64,000 nt of DNA from Pseudoxanthomonas daejeonensis (GCF_010093205.1 NZ_PDWN01000012.1:62001-126000), one strand, 5' to 3'; shown: positions 25,951 to 35,651, counted from the stretch's first letter. A program made the numbers and translations. Notes: generated by a model from the sequence alone, not told the origin.

Positions 25951-26262
25951 GTGTGGCTGTCCCGCCGGGGCGGGTCGGTGCCAGGGGCGAGGCACGCCAG
26001 GCGCCCTTCCAGCCCGTGGGCTGGGCGCGACCGGAACATTCCGGCGGATGGAATGTCGGGCCCGCGACGGCGGCGTTCGCTGGGTGCAACCGCTGCTGTG
26101 GCGTCACTTCCGCGCGTGGTGGAGTGCCAACCGGAGGCCATGCGACCGGGCGGGGGAACGTGCGCGGTTCCCCGTTCCCGGCGGCACGGGCTGGCGTCCG
26201 GGTCGCGTTTGCCGTCATCCTAGCGGCTCGTCGCAAGCGGCCCGGTGCCGGAGGTGGTTCAG
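25951..26262 (+). promoter_or_regulatory. comEC-exbB intergenic region with dyads
   Basis: 312 bp without a credible gene. A hairpin CCCGCC-GG-GGCGGG (25961-25974) directly behind comEC may end its transcript although no T-run follows. An inverted repeat ACATTCC-7-GGAATGT (26036-26056) stands out as AT-richer and operator-like. GGAGGT at 26250-26255 is the ribosome site of exbB. I see no strong -35/-10 pair. Confidence 0.4.
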
Positions 26263-26958
26263 GTGTGGGAGCTGGTAAAAGCCGGTGGATGGCCGATGCT
26301 GCCGTTGCTGCTGCTGGGCGTGGCGGCCCTGGCGATCATCCTGGAGCGGCTCTGGAGCCTGCGCCGGGCCGAGGTCATGCCGCCGAAGCTGGGGAGCGAG
26401 GTGCGCACCTGGGCGGCGCGTGGCCAGCTCGACCCGGCCCACATCGAATCCCTGCGCCGCAACTCGCCGCTGGGCGCGCTGCTGGCCGCCGCGCTGGACG
26501 TGCGCCACAAGCCGCGTGACGTGATCCGCGAGCGCCTGGAAGACACCGGCCGCCACCTGGTCTTCAAGATGGAGAAGTTCCTCAGCGCGCTGGGTACGAT
26601 CGCCTCGGCCGGCCCGCTGCTGGGCCTGCTGGGCACGGTGGTCGGCATGATCCAGATGTTCCTGGGCATCCTCGACCACGGGCTGGGTGACGTGAACCAG
26701 CTGGCCGGCGGCATCGGCAAGGCGCTGGTGTGCACGGCCACCGGCATGATCATCGCGGTGCCGGCGCTGATGTTCCATCGCTTCTTCCGCAGCCGCATCG
26801 CCGGGTACGTGATCGAAATGGAGCAGGAAGCGACATCGCTGCTGGACGCCCTGGACAATTCGCGCACCGCAGCGCAACCGGCCTCCGCCGTCGCCCAGGC
26901 CGCCGCCGCACGCGTCGCGGCCGCGCGCCCGACGCCCGCCGCCCCGCTGCGCGACTGA
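26263..26958 (+). CDS. exbB: MotA/TolQ/ExbB proton channel family protein
   Basis: 231-residue inner-membrane protein of the ExbB/TolQ family with three helices: about 10-27 (WPMLPLLLLGVAALAIILE), 107-130 and 155-175. The second and third carry the conserved GPLLGLLGTVVGMIQMF and ALVCTATGMIIAVPALMF, which line the proton channel. The GTG at 26263 is chosen as start because GGAGGT lies seven bases before it and the family begins with ELVKAGGWPM; a GTG at 26245 would add six residues. Paired with exbD six bp downstream. In this lipid A cluster it may energise an envelope process rather than iron uptake, since no tonB gene is close. Confidence 0.92.
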   Translation: MWELVKAGGWPMLPLLLLGVAALAIILERLWSLRRAEVMPPKLGSEVRTWAARGQLDPAHIESLRRNSPLGALLAAALDVRHKPRDVIRERLEDTGRHLVFKMEKFLSALGTIASAGPLLGLLGTVVGMIQMFLGILDHGLGDVNQLAGGIGKALVCTATGMIIAVPALMFHRFFRSRIAGYVIEMEQEATSLLDALDNSRTAAQPASAVAQAAAARVAAARPTPAAPLRD

Positions 26959-26964
26959 CCCGCC

Positions 26965-27384
26965 ATGCGCATCCGCGACCAGCGCGCCTACGACGAGCCG
27001 GGGATCGACCTGGTCCCCCTGATCGACGTGATCCTGGTGCTGATCATCTTCTTCGTGATCACCACCACGTTCGATGTTCGCTCGACCTTGCAGCTGCAGC
27101 TGCCGGTAGCCAGCGCGCAGGCGCCGCCGCCGGCGCAGACCCTGAACATCCTGGTCAATGCCGATGGACGCTATTTCATCGGCGAGCGTGAAGTGCTGCG
27201 CACCGGCATCGAGGCGGTCAAGCAGGCGATCGTGGAAGCCGCGGGCGACGATCGCGACCAGGCGGTGATGCTGCGCGCCGACGCGCGCACCCCGTACCAG
27301 GCCGTGGTCACCGCGCAGGACGCGCTCGCCCAGCTGGGGTTCCGCCGCATCGCGATCGCCACCGCGCCGGAGCCGCAGTCTTGA
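26965..27384 (+). CDS. exbD: ExbD/TolR family biopolymer transport protein
   Basis: 139 residues: short cytoplasmic head, a single helix with the essential aspartate in GIDLVPLIDVILVLIIFF (residues 13-30), and a periplasmic domain of about 95 residues ending ALAQLGFRRIAIATA. This is the ExbD/TolR layout. It forms the proton-driven motor with ExbB. The stop overlaps the TTG start of msbA (TTGA at 27381-27384), so the motor and the lipid A flippase are translationally linked. Confidence 0.93.
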   Translation: MRIRDQRAYDEPGIDLVPLIDVILVLIIFFVITTTFDVRSTLQLQLPVASAQAPPPAQTLNILVNADGRYFIGEREVLRTGIEAVKQAIVEAAGDDRDQAVMLRADARTPYQAVVTAQDALAQLGFRRIAIATAPEPQS

Positions 27385-29129
27385 GCGAACCGCGACCGCC
27401 GGTCTGGCCGATCTACAGGCGCCTGCTCGGTTACGCGGCGCATTACCGCCTGTTCCTCGGCGCCGCGCTGGTCGGCATGCTGATCGAAGCCGGTGCCGGC
27501 GCGGCCTTCATCTGGCTGATGGAGCCGCTGACCAACCGCGGCTTCGTCAAGCCCGAACCGCAGATGGCGGTATTGCTGCCGCTGGCCATCGTCGGCCTGT
27601 TCGTGTTGCGCAGCGTGGCCACCTTCGTCACCGACTACGGCATGGCCCGCACCGGCCGCAGCGTGGTCCGCGACCTGCGCGAGCAGGTCCTGGCCAAGTA
27701 CCTGCGCCTGCCATCGACCCAGTTCGACACCGAGTCCACGCCGGTGATGGTCAGCCGGCTGAACTTCGACACCGAGCAGGTGACCCAGGCCAGCTCCGAG
27801 GCGCTCAAGACCCTGGTCACCGACAGCCTGACCATTGCCTACCTGCTGGCGCTGATGCTCTACATGAGCGTCAAGGTGACCCTGGCGATGCTGCTGATCA
27901 CCCCGCTGATCGGCGTGATCGTCTGGTACGTGGGCAAGCGCTATCGGCGAATCAGCGGCGGCATCCAGGACGGCATGGGCCGGATGGCGGCCAGTGCCGA
28001 GCAGTCGCTGGCCGCGCAGCAGGACGTCAAGATCCACGGCGCACAGGCGCTGGAGATCTCGCGTTATTCGGTCCTGGCCAACAGCATCCTCGGCCTGAAC
28101 ATGAAGGTGGAGACCACCCGCGCGGCGGCGTCGGGCCTGGTCCAGCTGCTGGCCGCGATCGCGCTGGCGCTGATCGTGGCGGTCGCCACCCGGGAAGCCC
28201 TGGCCGGGCGCCTCAATGCCGGCCAGTTCATCAGCCTGATGACCGCGATGATGGGCATCATCCCGTCGCTGCGCCGGATCACCAGCGTGCAGACCGCGAT
28301 CGCGCGCGGCGTGGCCGCGTCCGAGCGGCTGTTCGCGATCCTGGATGCCGAAGAAGAGGCCGACACCGGTACGCGCAGCCTCGCCCGCGCCCGCGGCGAA
28401 CTGGTCTTCGACAACGTCAGCCTGCGCTACCGCGACCAGCCCGGGTTCGCCCTGGACGACATCAGCTTCAGCGCACGGCCGGGCACGGTCACCGCCATCG
28501 TCGGCCGCTCGGGCAGCGGCAAGACCAGCCTGGTGCGGCTGGTGCCGCGTTTCTACGAACCCAGCAGCGGCAGCATCACCCTCGATGGCGTGCCGCTGCA
28601 CGACTACCGCATGGCCGACCTGCGCCGGCAGATCGCCCTGGTCGGGCAGAAGGTGATGCTGTTCGACGACACCGTCGCGGCCAACATCGCCTATGGCGGC
28701 CAGGCCAGCCACGAAGCGATCCGCGCGGCGGCCGAGGCGGCCAACGCCTGGGAGTTCATCGAACGCCTGCCGCACGGCCTGGAGACGCCCATCGGCGAGA
28801 ACGGCGCCCTGCTGTCCGGCGGCCAGCGCCAGCGCCTGGCGATCGCCCGCGCGATCCTGCGCGATGCGCCGGTACTGATCCTTGACGAGGCGACGGCCGC
28901 GCTGGACAACGAATCGGAGCGCCTGGTGCAGGATGCCTTGCAACGCCTGATGCCAGACCGCACCACGCTGGTGATCGCGCACCGGCTGTCGACCATCGAG
29001 CACGCCGACCAGGTGCTGGTGCTGGACCACGGCCGCCTGGTGGAACGCGGCAGTCACGCCGAACTGATGGCCGCCGGTGGACTCTACGCGCACCTGCACG
29101 GCATGCAGTTCCGCGAACGCAGGGCCTGA
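27381..29129 (+). CDS. msbA: lipid A export ABC transporter (MsbA)
   Basis: Inner-membrane flippase for core-lipid A, 582 residues, a full half-transporter. Six helices lie in the first 310 residues ([16 protein letters not shown] opens the first). The nucleotide domain shows Walker [10 protein letters not shown] near 375, the Q-loop [15 protein letters not shown], signature [15 protein letters not shown] and Walker [16 protein letters not shown]. The start is TTG at 27381, overlapping the exbD stop. Followed 25 bp later by lpxK, the usual partner. Confidence 0.93.
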   Translation: MSEPRPPVWPIYRRLLGYAAHYRLFLGAALVGMLIEAGAGAAFIWLMEPLTNRGFVKPEPQMAVLLPLAIVGLFVLRSVATFVTDYGMARTGRSVVRDLREQVLAKYLRLPSTQFDTESTPVMVSRLNFDTEQVTQASSEALKTLVTDSLTIAYLLALMLYMSVKVTLAMLLITPLIGVIVWYVGKRYRRISGGIQDGMGRMAASAEQSLAAQQDVKIHGAQALEISRYSVLANSILGLNMKVETTRAAASGLVQLLAAIALALIVAVATREALAGRLNAGQFISLMTAMMGIIPSLRRITSVQTAIARGVAASERLFAILDAEEEADTGTRSLARARGELVFDNVSLRYRDQPGFALDDISFSARPGTVTAIVGRSGSGKTSLVRLVPRFYEPSSGSITLDGVPLHDYRMADLRRQIALVGQKVMLFDDTVAANIAYGGQASHEAIRAAAEAANAWEFIERLPHGLETPIGENGALLSGGQRQRLAIARAILRDAPVLILDEATAALDNESERLVQDALQRLMPDRTTLVIAHRLSTIEHADQVLVLDHGRLVERGSHAELMAAGGLYAHLHGMQFRERRA

Positions 29130-29154
29130 TGGGGCCACGGAAGGGAAGGAAAGG

Positions 29155-30159
29155 ATGAGCAAGGGCGCTCCAAAGACGCCGGCCTGGTGGTTCGGCGACG
29201 CGGCGGTGCCGTGGTGGGCGCAACTGTTGGCACCGGTCTATGCCGGGGCCACCGGCTTGCGCAGGCGCCTGTACCGCGGCGGCCTGCTGCGTCAGCGCCG
29301 CACGGACGTGCCGGTGATCGTGATCGGCAACCTGGCCGCGGGTGGCGCCGGCAAGACGCCGCTGACGATCGCGGTGGTCCAGAAGCTGCGCGACGCCGGC
29401 TGGCGTCCGGGCGTGGCCAGCCGTGGCTACGGTCGCAAGGACGAGGGCATGGCGCGCTGGGTGACGGCGGAAACTTCGCCCGAAGAGGGTGGCGACGAGC
29501 CCGTCCTGGTCGCGCGCCGGCTGGCCGTGCCGGTGCGCGTGGATCGCGATCGCGCCGCCGCCGCGCGCGCGCTGGCCGAAGCCGGCTGCGACATCGTGGT
29601 CTGCGACGACGGCCTGCAGCACTACCGGCTGGCACGCGACATCGAAATCGAGGTGGTCGACGGCGCCCGTCGCTACGGCAACGCCCGGTTGCTGCCGGCC
29701 GGTCCCTTGCGCGAACCGGTCGAGCGCGGGCGCTGCTGCGACTTCCGCGTGGTCAACCTCGGGCACGGGGGCGGGGAGGTCGGTACCGGCTTCGGCGAGT
29801 GGCCGATGCAGCTGAACGCCCGCGCTGCGGTACCGATCGCCGGCGGGCGTCCCCGCGCGCTGGCCTCCTACATCGGCATTCGCGTGCACGCGGTCGCTGG
29901 CATCGGCAACCCGCAACGCTTCTTCGACATGCTGCGTGCCCTGGGCGTGGGCGTGGTGCCGCACGCGTTCGCCGACCACCACGCCTATCGCGTCGAGGAC
30001 CTGCAGTTCGGCAACGACCTGCCGGTGCTGATGACCGAGAAGGATGCGGTCAAGTGCGCCCCGTTCGCCGATGCGCGCTGTTTCTCGATCCCGGTCGATG
30101 CCGAGTTGCCGGCGGCCTTCTGGGTCGCGTTGCTGGACCGGCTCGCGCGCCTGCGCTGA
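29155..30159 (+). CDS. lpxK: tetraacyldisaccharide 4'-kinase
   Basis: Sixth enzyme of lipid A synthesis: phosphorylates the 4' position of the disaccharide precursor at the inner face of the inner membrane. 334 residues with an N-terminal membrane-associating helix ([18 protein letters not shown]) and the P-loop AAGGAGKTP (61-69), then [20 protein letters not shown] and TEKDAVKC, all LpxK signatures. GGAAGGAAAGG sits directly upstream of the ATG. Ends 279 bp before kdsB, a gap taken up by palindromic repeats where E. coli has ycaQ-ycaR. Confidence 0.95.
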   Translation: MSKGAPKTPAWWFGDAAVPWWAQLLAPVYAGATGLRRRLYRGGLLRQRRTDVPVIVIGNLAAGGAGKTPLTIAVVQKLRDAGWRPGVASRGYGRKDEGMARWVTAETSPEEGGDEPVLVARRLAVPVRVDRDRAAAARALAEAGCDIVVCDDGLQHYRLARDIEIEVVDGARRYGNARLLPAGPLREPVERGRCCDFRVVNLGHGGGEVGTGFGEWPMQLNARAAVPIAGGRPRALASYIGIRVHAVAGIGNPQRFFDMLRALGVGVVPHAFADHHAYRVEDLQFGNDLPVLMTEKDAVKCAPFADARCFSIPVDAELPAAFWVALLDRLARLR

Positions 30160-30201
30160 AGGCCTGGCGGCTGCTTCGAGTCGCGCTGGACCGCTTTCTG
30201 C

Positions 30202-30292
30202 AGGAGCGGTCATGACCGCGACACCGACGATGCCAACCGGGATGGCGCCTCGTGGTTCCTGCGGCTTCGGTGTCGCGGTCATGCCCGCTCCT
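30202..30292. repeat. long palindromic dispersed repeat, copy 1
   Basis: Two 26-nt arms, 30202-30227 and 30267-30292, are inverted copies with one mismatch. The arm reads AGGAGCGGTCATGACCGC then GACACCGA. A 39-bp loop separates them. The same arm recurs at 49841-49939. Elements beginning GTAGGAGCGG and ending CCGCTCCTAC are, from my general knowledge, very common in Xanthomonadaceae intergenic regions. Here it fills the lpxK-kdsB gap. Confidence 0.8.
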
Positions 30293-30381
30293 ACGACAGC
30301 TCCTGCTGCATCCACCTTGCGGGGCACAATCGCAAGTACCGAGGTTGCCTGGGCCGCGGGGCGCCGTGCCCACCATTACCT

Positions 30382-30414
30382 GCGGTGTCGCGGGTGGGAC
30401 CGCGCTCCTACAAT
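30382..30414 (+). promoter_or_regulatory. kdsB promoter: repeat half-arm ending in TACAAT
   Basis: GCGGTGTCGCGGGTGGGACC then GCGCTCCTAC resembles one arm of the adjacent palindrome (GGTGTCGCGG...CGCTCCTAC) and runs straight into TACAAT (30409-30414), a perfect -10 hexamer 25 bp before the kdsB ATG. No matching left arm is present, so this is a half element. A -35 box is not evident. Confidence 0.5.
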
Positions 30415-30438
30415 GGGCGCCTCGACAGGGAGCACTGC

Positions 30439-31227
30439 ATGGACCCCGCAAACGGATTCGTGGTTGCCATCCCGGCCCGTTATGCCGCCAGCCGGCTGCC
30501 GGGCAAGCCATTGCGCCTGCTCGGCGGCGAGCCGCTGGTGCTGCATGTCGCGCGCCGCGCACTGGCCGCCGGTGCGCGCGAGGTGTGGCTGGCCACCGAC
30601 GACGCGCGCGTGGCCGATGCTATGGACGGAACCGCCGGCGTGCGCGTCGCGATGACGTCCCCCAACCACGCCTCGGGCACCGACCGGCTGGCCGAATGCG
30701 CGACGATCGCGGGGTGGGGCGGCGACACCATCGTGGTCAACCTGCAGGGCGACGAGCCGTTCGCGCCGGCCAGTGGCATCGGCGAGGTGGCCCGCGTGCT
30801 GGCCGCCAGCGGCGCACCGATGGCCACCCTGGCCGAGCCGGTGACCGATGCGCGGACGCTGTTCGATCCGAACACGGTCAAGCTGGTCCGCGCGTCCTCG
30901 GGCGATGCGCTGTACTTCAGCCGCGCGCCGCTGCCATGGCCGCGCGATGCCTTCGCCCGCGACCGCGATGTCCTGCCCGAGGGCGGCCATTGGCTGCGCC
31001 ATATCGGGATCTATGCCTACCGCGCCGGGTTCCTGCAGGCGTTCTCGCGGATGCCGCCGGGTCTGCTGGAGCAGGTCGAATCACTCGAACAGTTGCGCGT
31101 GCTCGAGGCCGGGTACCGGATCGCGGTGGCGCTGGCGCCCGAGCCGTTCCCGCCGGGGGTCGATACGCCCGAGGACCTGGATCGCGCCGAAGCGCGCCTG
31201 GCCGGCACGGCGCCTCGGACGGCATGA
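30439..31227 (+). CDS. kdsB: 3-deoxy-manno-octulosonate cytidylyltransferase
   Basis: Activates Kdo as CMP-Kdo for attachment to lipid A. 262 residues; signatures are [18 protein letters not shown] at the nucleotide site (8-25), [23 protein letters not shown] with the metal-site aspartate, and [18 protein letters not shown] seven bases before the ATG fixes the start; the frame itself is open upstream to 30385. Overlaps the phosphatase gene by 4 bp (ATGA). Confidence 0.96.
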   Translation: MDPANGFVVAIPARYAASRLPGKPLRLLGGEPLVLHVARRALAAGAREVWLATDDARVADAMDGTAGVRVAMTSPNHASGTDRLAECATIAGWGGDTIVVNLQGDEPFAPASGIGEVARVLAASGAPMATLAEPVTDARTLFDPNTVKLVRASSGDALYFSRAPLPWPRDAFARDRDVLPEGGHWLRHIGIYAYRAGFLQAFSRMPPGLLEQVESLEQLRVLEAGYRIAVALAPEPFPPGVDTPEDLDRAEARLAGTAPRTA

Positions 31228-31712
31228 AGCTGCTTGTGGTGTGCCTGGGCAATATCTGCCGTTCGCCGCTGGCGGAAGGGGCATTGCGCGCGCGCATCGG
31301 GGCCTCGCCGCTGTCCGACCGGGTGGAGGTCGATTCGGCCGGTACCGGAGGCTGGCATGCCGGCGAACCCCCTGATCGGCGCGCCATCGCCTGTGCGCGC
31401 AGGCACGGCGTGGATATCGGCGGACAGCGTGCCCGCCAGCTGCGCGCGGACGATTTCCACGAGTTCGACTGGCTGCTCTGCGCCGACGCCGGCAACCTGC
31501 GCGATGCGCGCAGGCTGGCACCGGACGGGCTGGAAGAGCGTGCGGTGTTGCTGCTGGACTGGAGCGGGATAAGCCCGGCAGGCGAGGTTCCCGATCCCTA
31601 CCACGGAAGCGAGGACCACTTCGAGGAGGTCTGGCGACTGGTCGATGCAGCGGCACAGGCGGTCGTGGCGCGCCTGTCCCGGCCGGCCGGGACAGGCATA
31701 ATCGGACCATGA
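31224..31712 (+). CDS. low-molecular-weight protein-tyrosine-phosphatase family protein
   Basis: 162-residue cytosolic phosphatase. The P-loop C-x5-R-S is [15 protein letters not shown] with nucleophile C7 and R13, and the general-acid loop is VPDPYHG near residue 125. Relatives act on tyrosine kinases that control polysaccharide export, but no such kinase is in the window. Placed between kdsB and an NHL-repeat gene with 4-bp overlaps on both sides, so all three are probably co-translated. A role in envelope glycan control is inferred only from this context. Confidence 0.9.
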   Translation: MKLLVVCLGNICRSPLAEGALRARIGASPLSDRVEVDSAGTGGWHAGEPPDRRAIACARRHGVDIGGQRARQLRADDFHEFDWLLCADAGNLRDARRLAPDGLEERAVLLLDWSGISPAGEVPDPYHGSEDHFEEVWRLVDAAAQAVVARLSRPAGTGIIGP

Positions 31713-33121
31713 ACGCGGCCACCCTCCAGGAACTGCCCCGCGAACTGCCCTGGCTCAATGCCCCGGCGGCCTCGCTGCACGAATTGCGCGGCCGCCCGGT
31801 CGTGCTTGCCTTCGTCAACGCCGCGTCCGCCTGGTGCGCGCAGCGGCTGGCCGAACTGGCCCAGTGGCAGGCGCGCAACCCCGGCCGGCTCCAGATCCTG
31901 GTGGTCCAGGTGCCGCGCTTCGACAGCGAGAGGGTGCCGCAGCGCTCGCTCAAGCTGCTGCGCAGGCTTGGCGTGGCCGCGCCGGTGCTGCTGGACGCCG
32001 ACTGGACCGCCTGGCAGCGCTATGGCATCGAGGCGTGGCCGACCTTGCTGCTGGTCGATGCCGATGGCTGCGAACGCGAACGCATCGTCGGCCTGGGCGG
32101 GGACCTCGAGCGGGCGCTGTTCGCGCTGGTCGAGGGCCTGCCGCGACCGCTGGACGAGGATCTGCTTTCGACCGAGACGCTGCCCGAGCCGCGCCTGCCG
32201 CTGCGATTCCCCTGCGGGATCGCGGCCACTCCCGACCGCCTGTTCGTCGCCGACAGTGGCCACCACCGCATCCTGGAATGCAGCCATGGCGGCCGCATCC
32301 TGCGCCAGTTCGGGCTGGGCACGGCCGATTTCATGGACGGCCCCGCCGACCAGGCCGCGTTCAACCGGCCGCAGGGCCTGGCCGTTGAGCGCGAGTACCT
32401 GTACGTCGCCGACACCGGCAACCACGCCGTGCGCCGGATCCAGCTGCGCACCGGCCAGGTCGACACGCTGTGCGGCAACGGCCGTCCGGGCGACCCGGTC
32501 GAGGGTCCGCTCGCGGCCAATGCGCGCAGCCCGCTCAACCATCCGGTGGGCCTGGCAGTAGCCGGCAACCAGGTGCATATCGCCAGCGCCGGAGACAACC
32601 GCATCTGGAGTTGCGACCTGGGCCGCGGCGAACTGCACCTGCGGGCCGGTTCGGGCCGGCTGGAGCTTCGCGACGGCAACGCGATGATGGCTGCCTTCGC
32701 GCAGCCTGCGGGGCTGGCCGCCGTGCAGCAGGTCGTTTATGTCTGCGACGCGCTGGGTTCGGCGGTGCGTTCGCTGCAGCTGCGCAACGACCTGGTCCAG
32801 ACCCTGGTGGGGCAGGGGCCATGGGATTTCGGCGATGCCGACGGCCCGCGTTCCAGCGCACGCCTGCAACATCCGCTGGGGATCGCACTGAGCCCGGATG
32901 CTCCGCTGCTGTGGATCGCCGACAGCGGCAACGGCACGCTGCGCACCCTGCGCCTGGGCGGCGGCGAGCTGTCCACGATCGAACTGCCGCGGCGCCTGCA
33001 CGGGCCGACCGGCCTGGCAATCGCCGCCGGTTCGGTCTGGATCGCCGAGACCGACGCACACGGCGTGCTGCGCTACGACATCGTCACCGGCAGCCTGGAA
33101 GACGTGTCGATCAGCGAATGA
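31709..33121 (+). CDS. thioredoxin-like/NHL-repeat protein (NHLRC2-like)
   Basis: 470 residues, two parts. Residues 12-150 form a thioredoxin fold with WPTLLLVDADG in the usual cis-Pro strand; the active site reads SAWCAQR, so one cysteine (C43) remains and the second position is Arg46 instead of Cys. Residues 165-470 are a six-bladed NHL propeller with repeated signatures FCGIAATP-like, LYVADTGNHAVRRI, LNHPVGLAVAG and LQHPLGIAL. This layout is that of animal and bacterial NHLRC2-type proteins, whose function is poorly understood. No signal peptide. Overlaps the phosphatase and uvrC by 4 bp each. Confidence 0.85.
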   Translation: MNAATLQELPRELPWLNAPAASLHELRGRPVVLAFVNAASAWCAQRLAELAQWQARNPGRLQILVVQVPRFDSERVPQRSLKLLRRLGVAAPVLLDADWTAWQRYGIEAWPTLLLVDADGCERERIVGLGGDLERALFALVEGLPRPLDEDLLSTETLPEPRLPLRFPCGIAATPDRLFVADSGHHRILECSHGGRILRQFGLGTADFMDGPADQAAFNRPQGLAVEREYLYVADTGNHAVRRIQLRTGQVDTLCGNGRPGDPVEGPLAANARSPLNHPVGLAVAGNQVHIASAGDNRIWSCDLGRGELHLRAGSGRLELRDGNAMMAAFAQPAGLAAVQQVVYVCDALGSAVRSLQLRNDLVQTLVGQGPWDFGDADGPRSSARLQHPLGIALSPDAPLLWIADSGNGTLRTLRLGGGELSTIELPRRLHGPTGLAIAAGSVWIAETDAHGVLRYDIVTGSLEDVSISE

Positions 33122-35016
33122 ACGACGCGGCGGGCGGTACGGCAGCAGGGGAATTCGATGGCAAGGCGTTCGTCGCACAGCTGAGCACGGCGCCCGGCGT
33201 CTACCGCATGTACGCCGCCGATGGCAGCCTGCTCTACGTGGGCAAGGCCGGTGCGCTGAAGCGTCGCGTCGCCAGCTACTTCAGCAACGCCCCGCGGACG
33301 CCGCGCATCCACGCGATGGTCGCGCAGATCGCGCGCATGGAAGTCACGGTCACCCGCACCGAGGCCGAGGCCTTGCTGCTGGAAAACCAGCTGATCAAGT
33401 CGCTGGCGCCGCGCTACAACGTCTCGCTGCGCGACGACAAGAGCTATCCCTACGTGCTGCTGACCCAGGAGAAGTGGCCGCGGCTGGCCTTCCACCGCGG
33501 CCCGCGGGCGGTGCCGGGGCGCTACTTCGGCCCGTATGCGAGCGCCGGCGCGGTACGCGAGACCATGGACCTGATGCACAAGCTGTTCCGCCTGCGCAGC
33601 TGCGAGGACAGCGTGTTCCGCAACCGCAGCCGGCCGTGCCTGCAGTACCAGATCGGCCGCTGCAGCGCCCCGTGCGTGGGGCTGGTCGAAGCCGACGAAT
33701 ACGCCCAGTCGTTGCATCGCGCTTCGCTGTTCCTGGAAGGGCGCAGCGACGAGCTGGGCGAGGAGCTGGCCGCGGCGATGGAGGCGGCCAGTGCCCGGCT
33801 CGAATTCGAGCAGGCCGCGCGCCTGCGCGACCTGCTGGCGACCCTGCGCGGACTGCAGGCCCGGCAATACGTGGACGGGCATGCCGCCAACCTGGACGTA
33901 CTCGCCTGCGCGATGCAGGGCAGCACCGCCTGCGTGCTGCTGCTGGCGTTCCGCGACGGCCGCAACCTGGGCACGCGCGCCTTCTTCCCGCGCACCAACG
34001 GCGAAGACAGTGCCGAGGAAGTGCTGGCCGCGTTCGTCTCGCAGTACTACGCCGAGCAGCCGCCGCCGGCGGAGATCGTGCTCGACCGCGCGATCCCCGA
34101 CGCGGACCTGATCGAACTGGCCCTGGCCGAGACCGCCGGGCGCAAGGTGGCGCTGAAGTCCAGCGTGCGCAGCGAACGCGCCGGCTACCTCGACCTGGCC
34201 CGGCGCAACGCGCAGCTCGCGCTGGCCACCGAGCTGGCCAGCCGCGGCGCGCAGCAGGCCCGCAGCGAAGGGCTGCGCGCGCTCCTGGAACTGGCGGAAG
34301 TCCCGGCCCGGATCGAGTGTTTCGACATCAGCCATACCCTGGGCGAGGCCACGGTGGCCTCATGCGTGGTGTTCGATCCCGCCGGGCCGGTGCGCAACCA
34401 GTACCGGCGCTACAACATCACCGGAATCGAACCCGGAGACGATTACGCGGCCATGCGCCAGGCGATCGAGCGCCGCTTCAGGCGCGCGCTGGAGGCCGGT
34501 GACGGCGCGTCGAGCCCGGGCAGCAACGCGATCCTTCCCGACGTGCTGCTGATCGACGGCGGCGCAGGCCAGCTGGCCCAGGCGCGCGAAGCGCTGGCCG
34601 ACCTGGGCGTGGAGGGCGTGCTGCTGGTCGGCGTATCCAAGGGCGAGCAGCGTCGTGCCGGTGACGAGACCCTGGTCCTGGCCGATGGCCGCGAACTGCG
34701 GCCCGGTGCCGCGTCGCCGGCCCTGCAGTTCATCCAGCAGGTCCGCGACGAAGCGCACCGATTCGCCATCACCGGGCATCGCGGCAAGCGGCAGAAGGCG
34801 CGCAGCACCAGCCGGCTCGAAGACATCCCCGGAATCGGCCCTCGCCGGCGCGCCGCGCTGCTGCGCCATTTCGGTGGCCTGGGCGGGTTGAAGGCGGCAG
34901 GCGAAGAGGAAATCGCGCGCGTGGAGGGGATCAACGCCGCCCTGGCCGCGCGCATCTACGCTACCCTGCACGGGCTGGCGCCTCCGGCAGAACCCGGACA
35001 AAACGAAACACGATGA
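33118..35016 (+). CDS. uvrC: excinuclease ABC subunit C
   Basis: Dual-incision nuclease of nucleotide excision repair, 632 residues. In order: GIY-YIG domain (GVYRMYAADGSLLYVGKAG, about 27-45), the cysteine cluster CLQYQIGRCSAPCVG, a UVR motif for UvrB binding (about 215-250, EFEQAARLRDLLATL), the RNase H-like 5' nuclease with CFDISHTLGEATVASCVVF and LLIDGGAGQL, and a C-terminal helix-hairpin-helix pair (IPGIGPRRRAALLRHFGGL). Start overlaps the NHL gene stop (ATGA). Upstream of pgsA, as in E. coli. Confidence 0.96.
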   Translation: MNDAAGGTAAGEFDGKAFVAQLSTAPGVYRMYAADGSLLYVGKAGALKRRVASYFSNAPRTPRIHAMVAQIARMEVTVTRTEAEALLLENQLIKSLAPRYNVSLRDDKSYPYVLLTQEKWPRLAFHRGPRAVPGRYFGPYASAGAVRETMDLMHKLFRLRSCEDSVFRNRSRPCLQYQIGRCSAPCVGLVEADEYAQSLHRASLFLEGRSDELGEELAAAMEAASARLEFEQAARLRDLLATLRGLQARQYVDGHAANLDVLACAMQGSTACVLLLAFRDGRNLGTRAFFPRTNGEDSAEEVLAAFVSQYYAEQPPPAEIVLDRAIPDADLIELALAETAGRKVALKSSVRSERAGYLDLARRNAQLALATELASRGAQQARSEGLRALLELAEVPARIECFDISHTLGEATVASCVVFDPAGPVRNQYRRYNITGIEPGDDYAAMRQAIERRFRRALEAGDGASSPGSNAILPDVLLIDGGAGQLAQAREALADLGVEGVLLVGVSKGEQRRAGDETLVLADGRELRPGAASPALQFIQQVRDEAHRFAITGHRGKRQKARSTSRLEDIPGIGPRRRAALLRHFGGLGGLKAAGEEEIARVEGINAALAARIYATLHGLAPPAEPGQNETR

Positions 35017-35651
35017 AGTTGACCATCCCGACCTGGCTGACCCTGCTGCGGATCGTGCTGATCCCGGTGCTGGTGATGGTGTTCTACCTGCCCTACAAGT
35101 GGACCAACTTCGCCTCGGCGGCCGTGTTCATCCTGGCGGCGGTGACCGACTGGCTCGACGGCTGGATCGCGCGTCGTTACCACCAGTATTCGGCGTTCGG
35201 CGCCTTCCTCGACCCGGTCGCCGACAAGCTGATGGTGGCCGTGGCCCTGTTCCTGATCGTGCAGGGCCATCCGACGCCGTGGATGGCGTTCTGGGCCTCG
35301 GTGATCGTCGGTCGCGAGATCGCCGTCTCGGCGCTGCGCGAGTGGATGGCCGAGCTGGGCCAGCGGGCGACGGTCAAGGTCGCGACGATCGGCAAGATCA
35401 AGACGGTCGCGCAGATGGTCGCCGTTTCGTGCCTGCTGTATTCGATCAACCCGAAGTACCCGTTGCACCCCGGGACCGACATCTGGCTCGGCGAGTGGAT
35501 TTTCCACCTCGGCGACTGGTTGCTGGCGATCGCCGCGGTGCTCACCCTGTTGTCCGGGGTCCAGTACCTGCACGCGGCGTGGCCGGCGTTGCGCGACGAC
35601 GAAAAGGCCGCAGCGACCCGGGCGAGCGAAGAAAAGCGCAAACACGGTTGA
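35013..35651 (+). CDS. pgsA: CDP-diacylglycerol-glycerol-3-phosphate 3-phosphatidyltransferase
   Basis: Makes phosphatidylglycerol phosphate, the precursor of phosphatidylglycerol and cardiolipin, in the inner membrane. 212 residues with about five helices. The CDP-alcohol phosphotransferase signature D-G-x2-A-R-x8-G-x3-D-x3-D is complete as DWLDGWIARRYHQYSAFGAF followed by LDPVADK. Overlaps uvrC by 4 bp (ATGA). The uvrC-pgsA-tRNA order is an old gammaproteobacterial synteny. Confidence 0.96.
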   Translation: MKLTIPTWLTLLRIVLIPVLVMVFYLPYKWTNFASAAVFILAAVTDWLDGWIARRYHQYSAFGAFLDPVADKLMVAVALFLIVQGHPTPWMAFWASVIVGREIAVSALREWMAELGQRATVKVATIGKIKTVAQMVAVSCLLYSINPKYPLHPGTDIWLGEWIFHLGDWLLAIAAVLTLLSGVQYLHAAWPALRDDEKAAATRASEEKRKHG

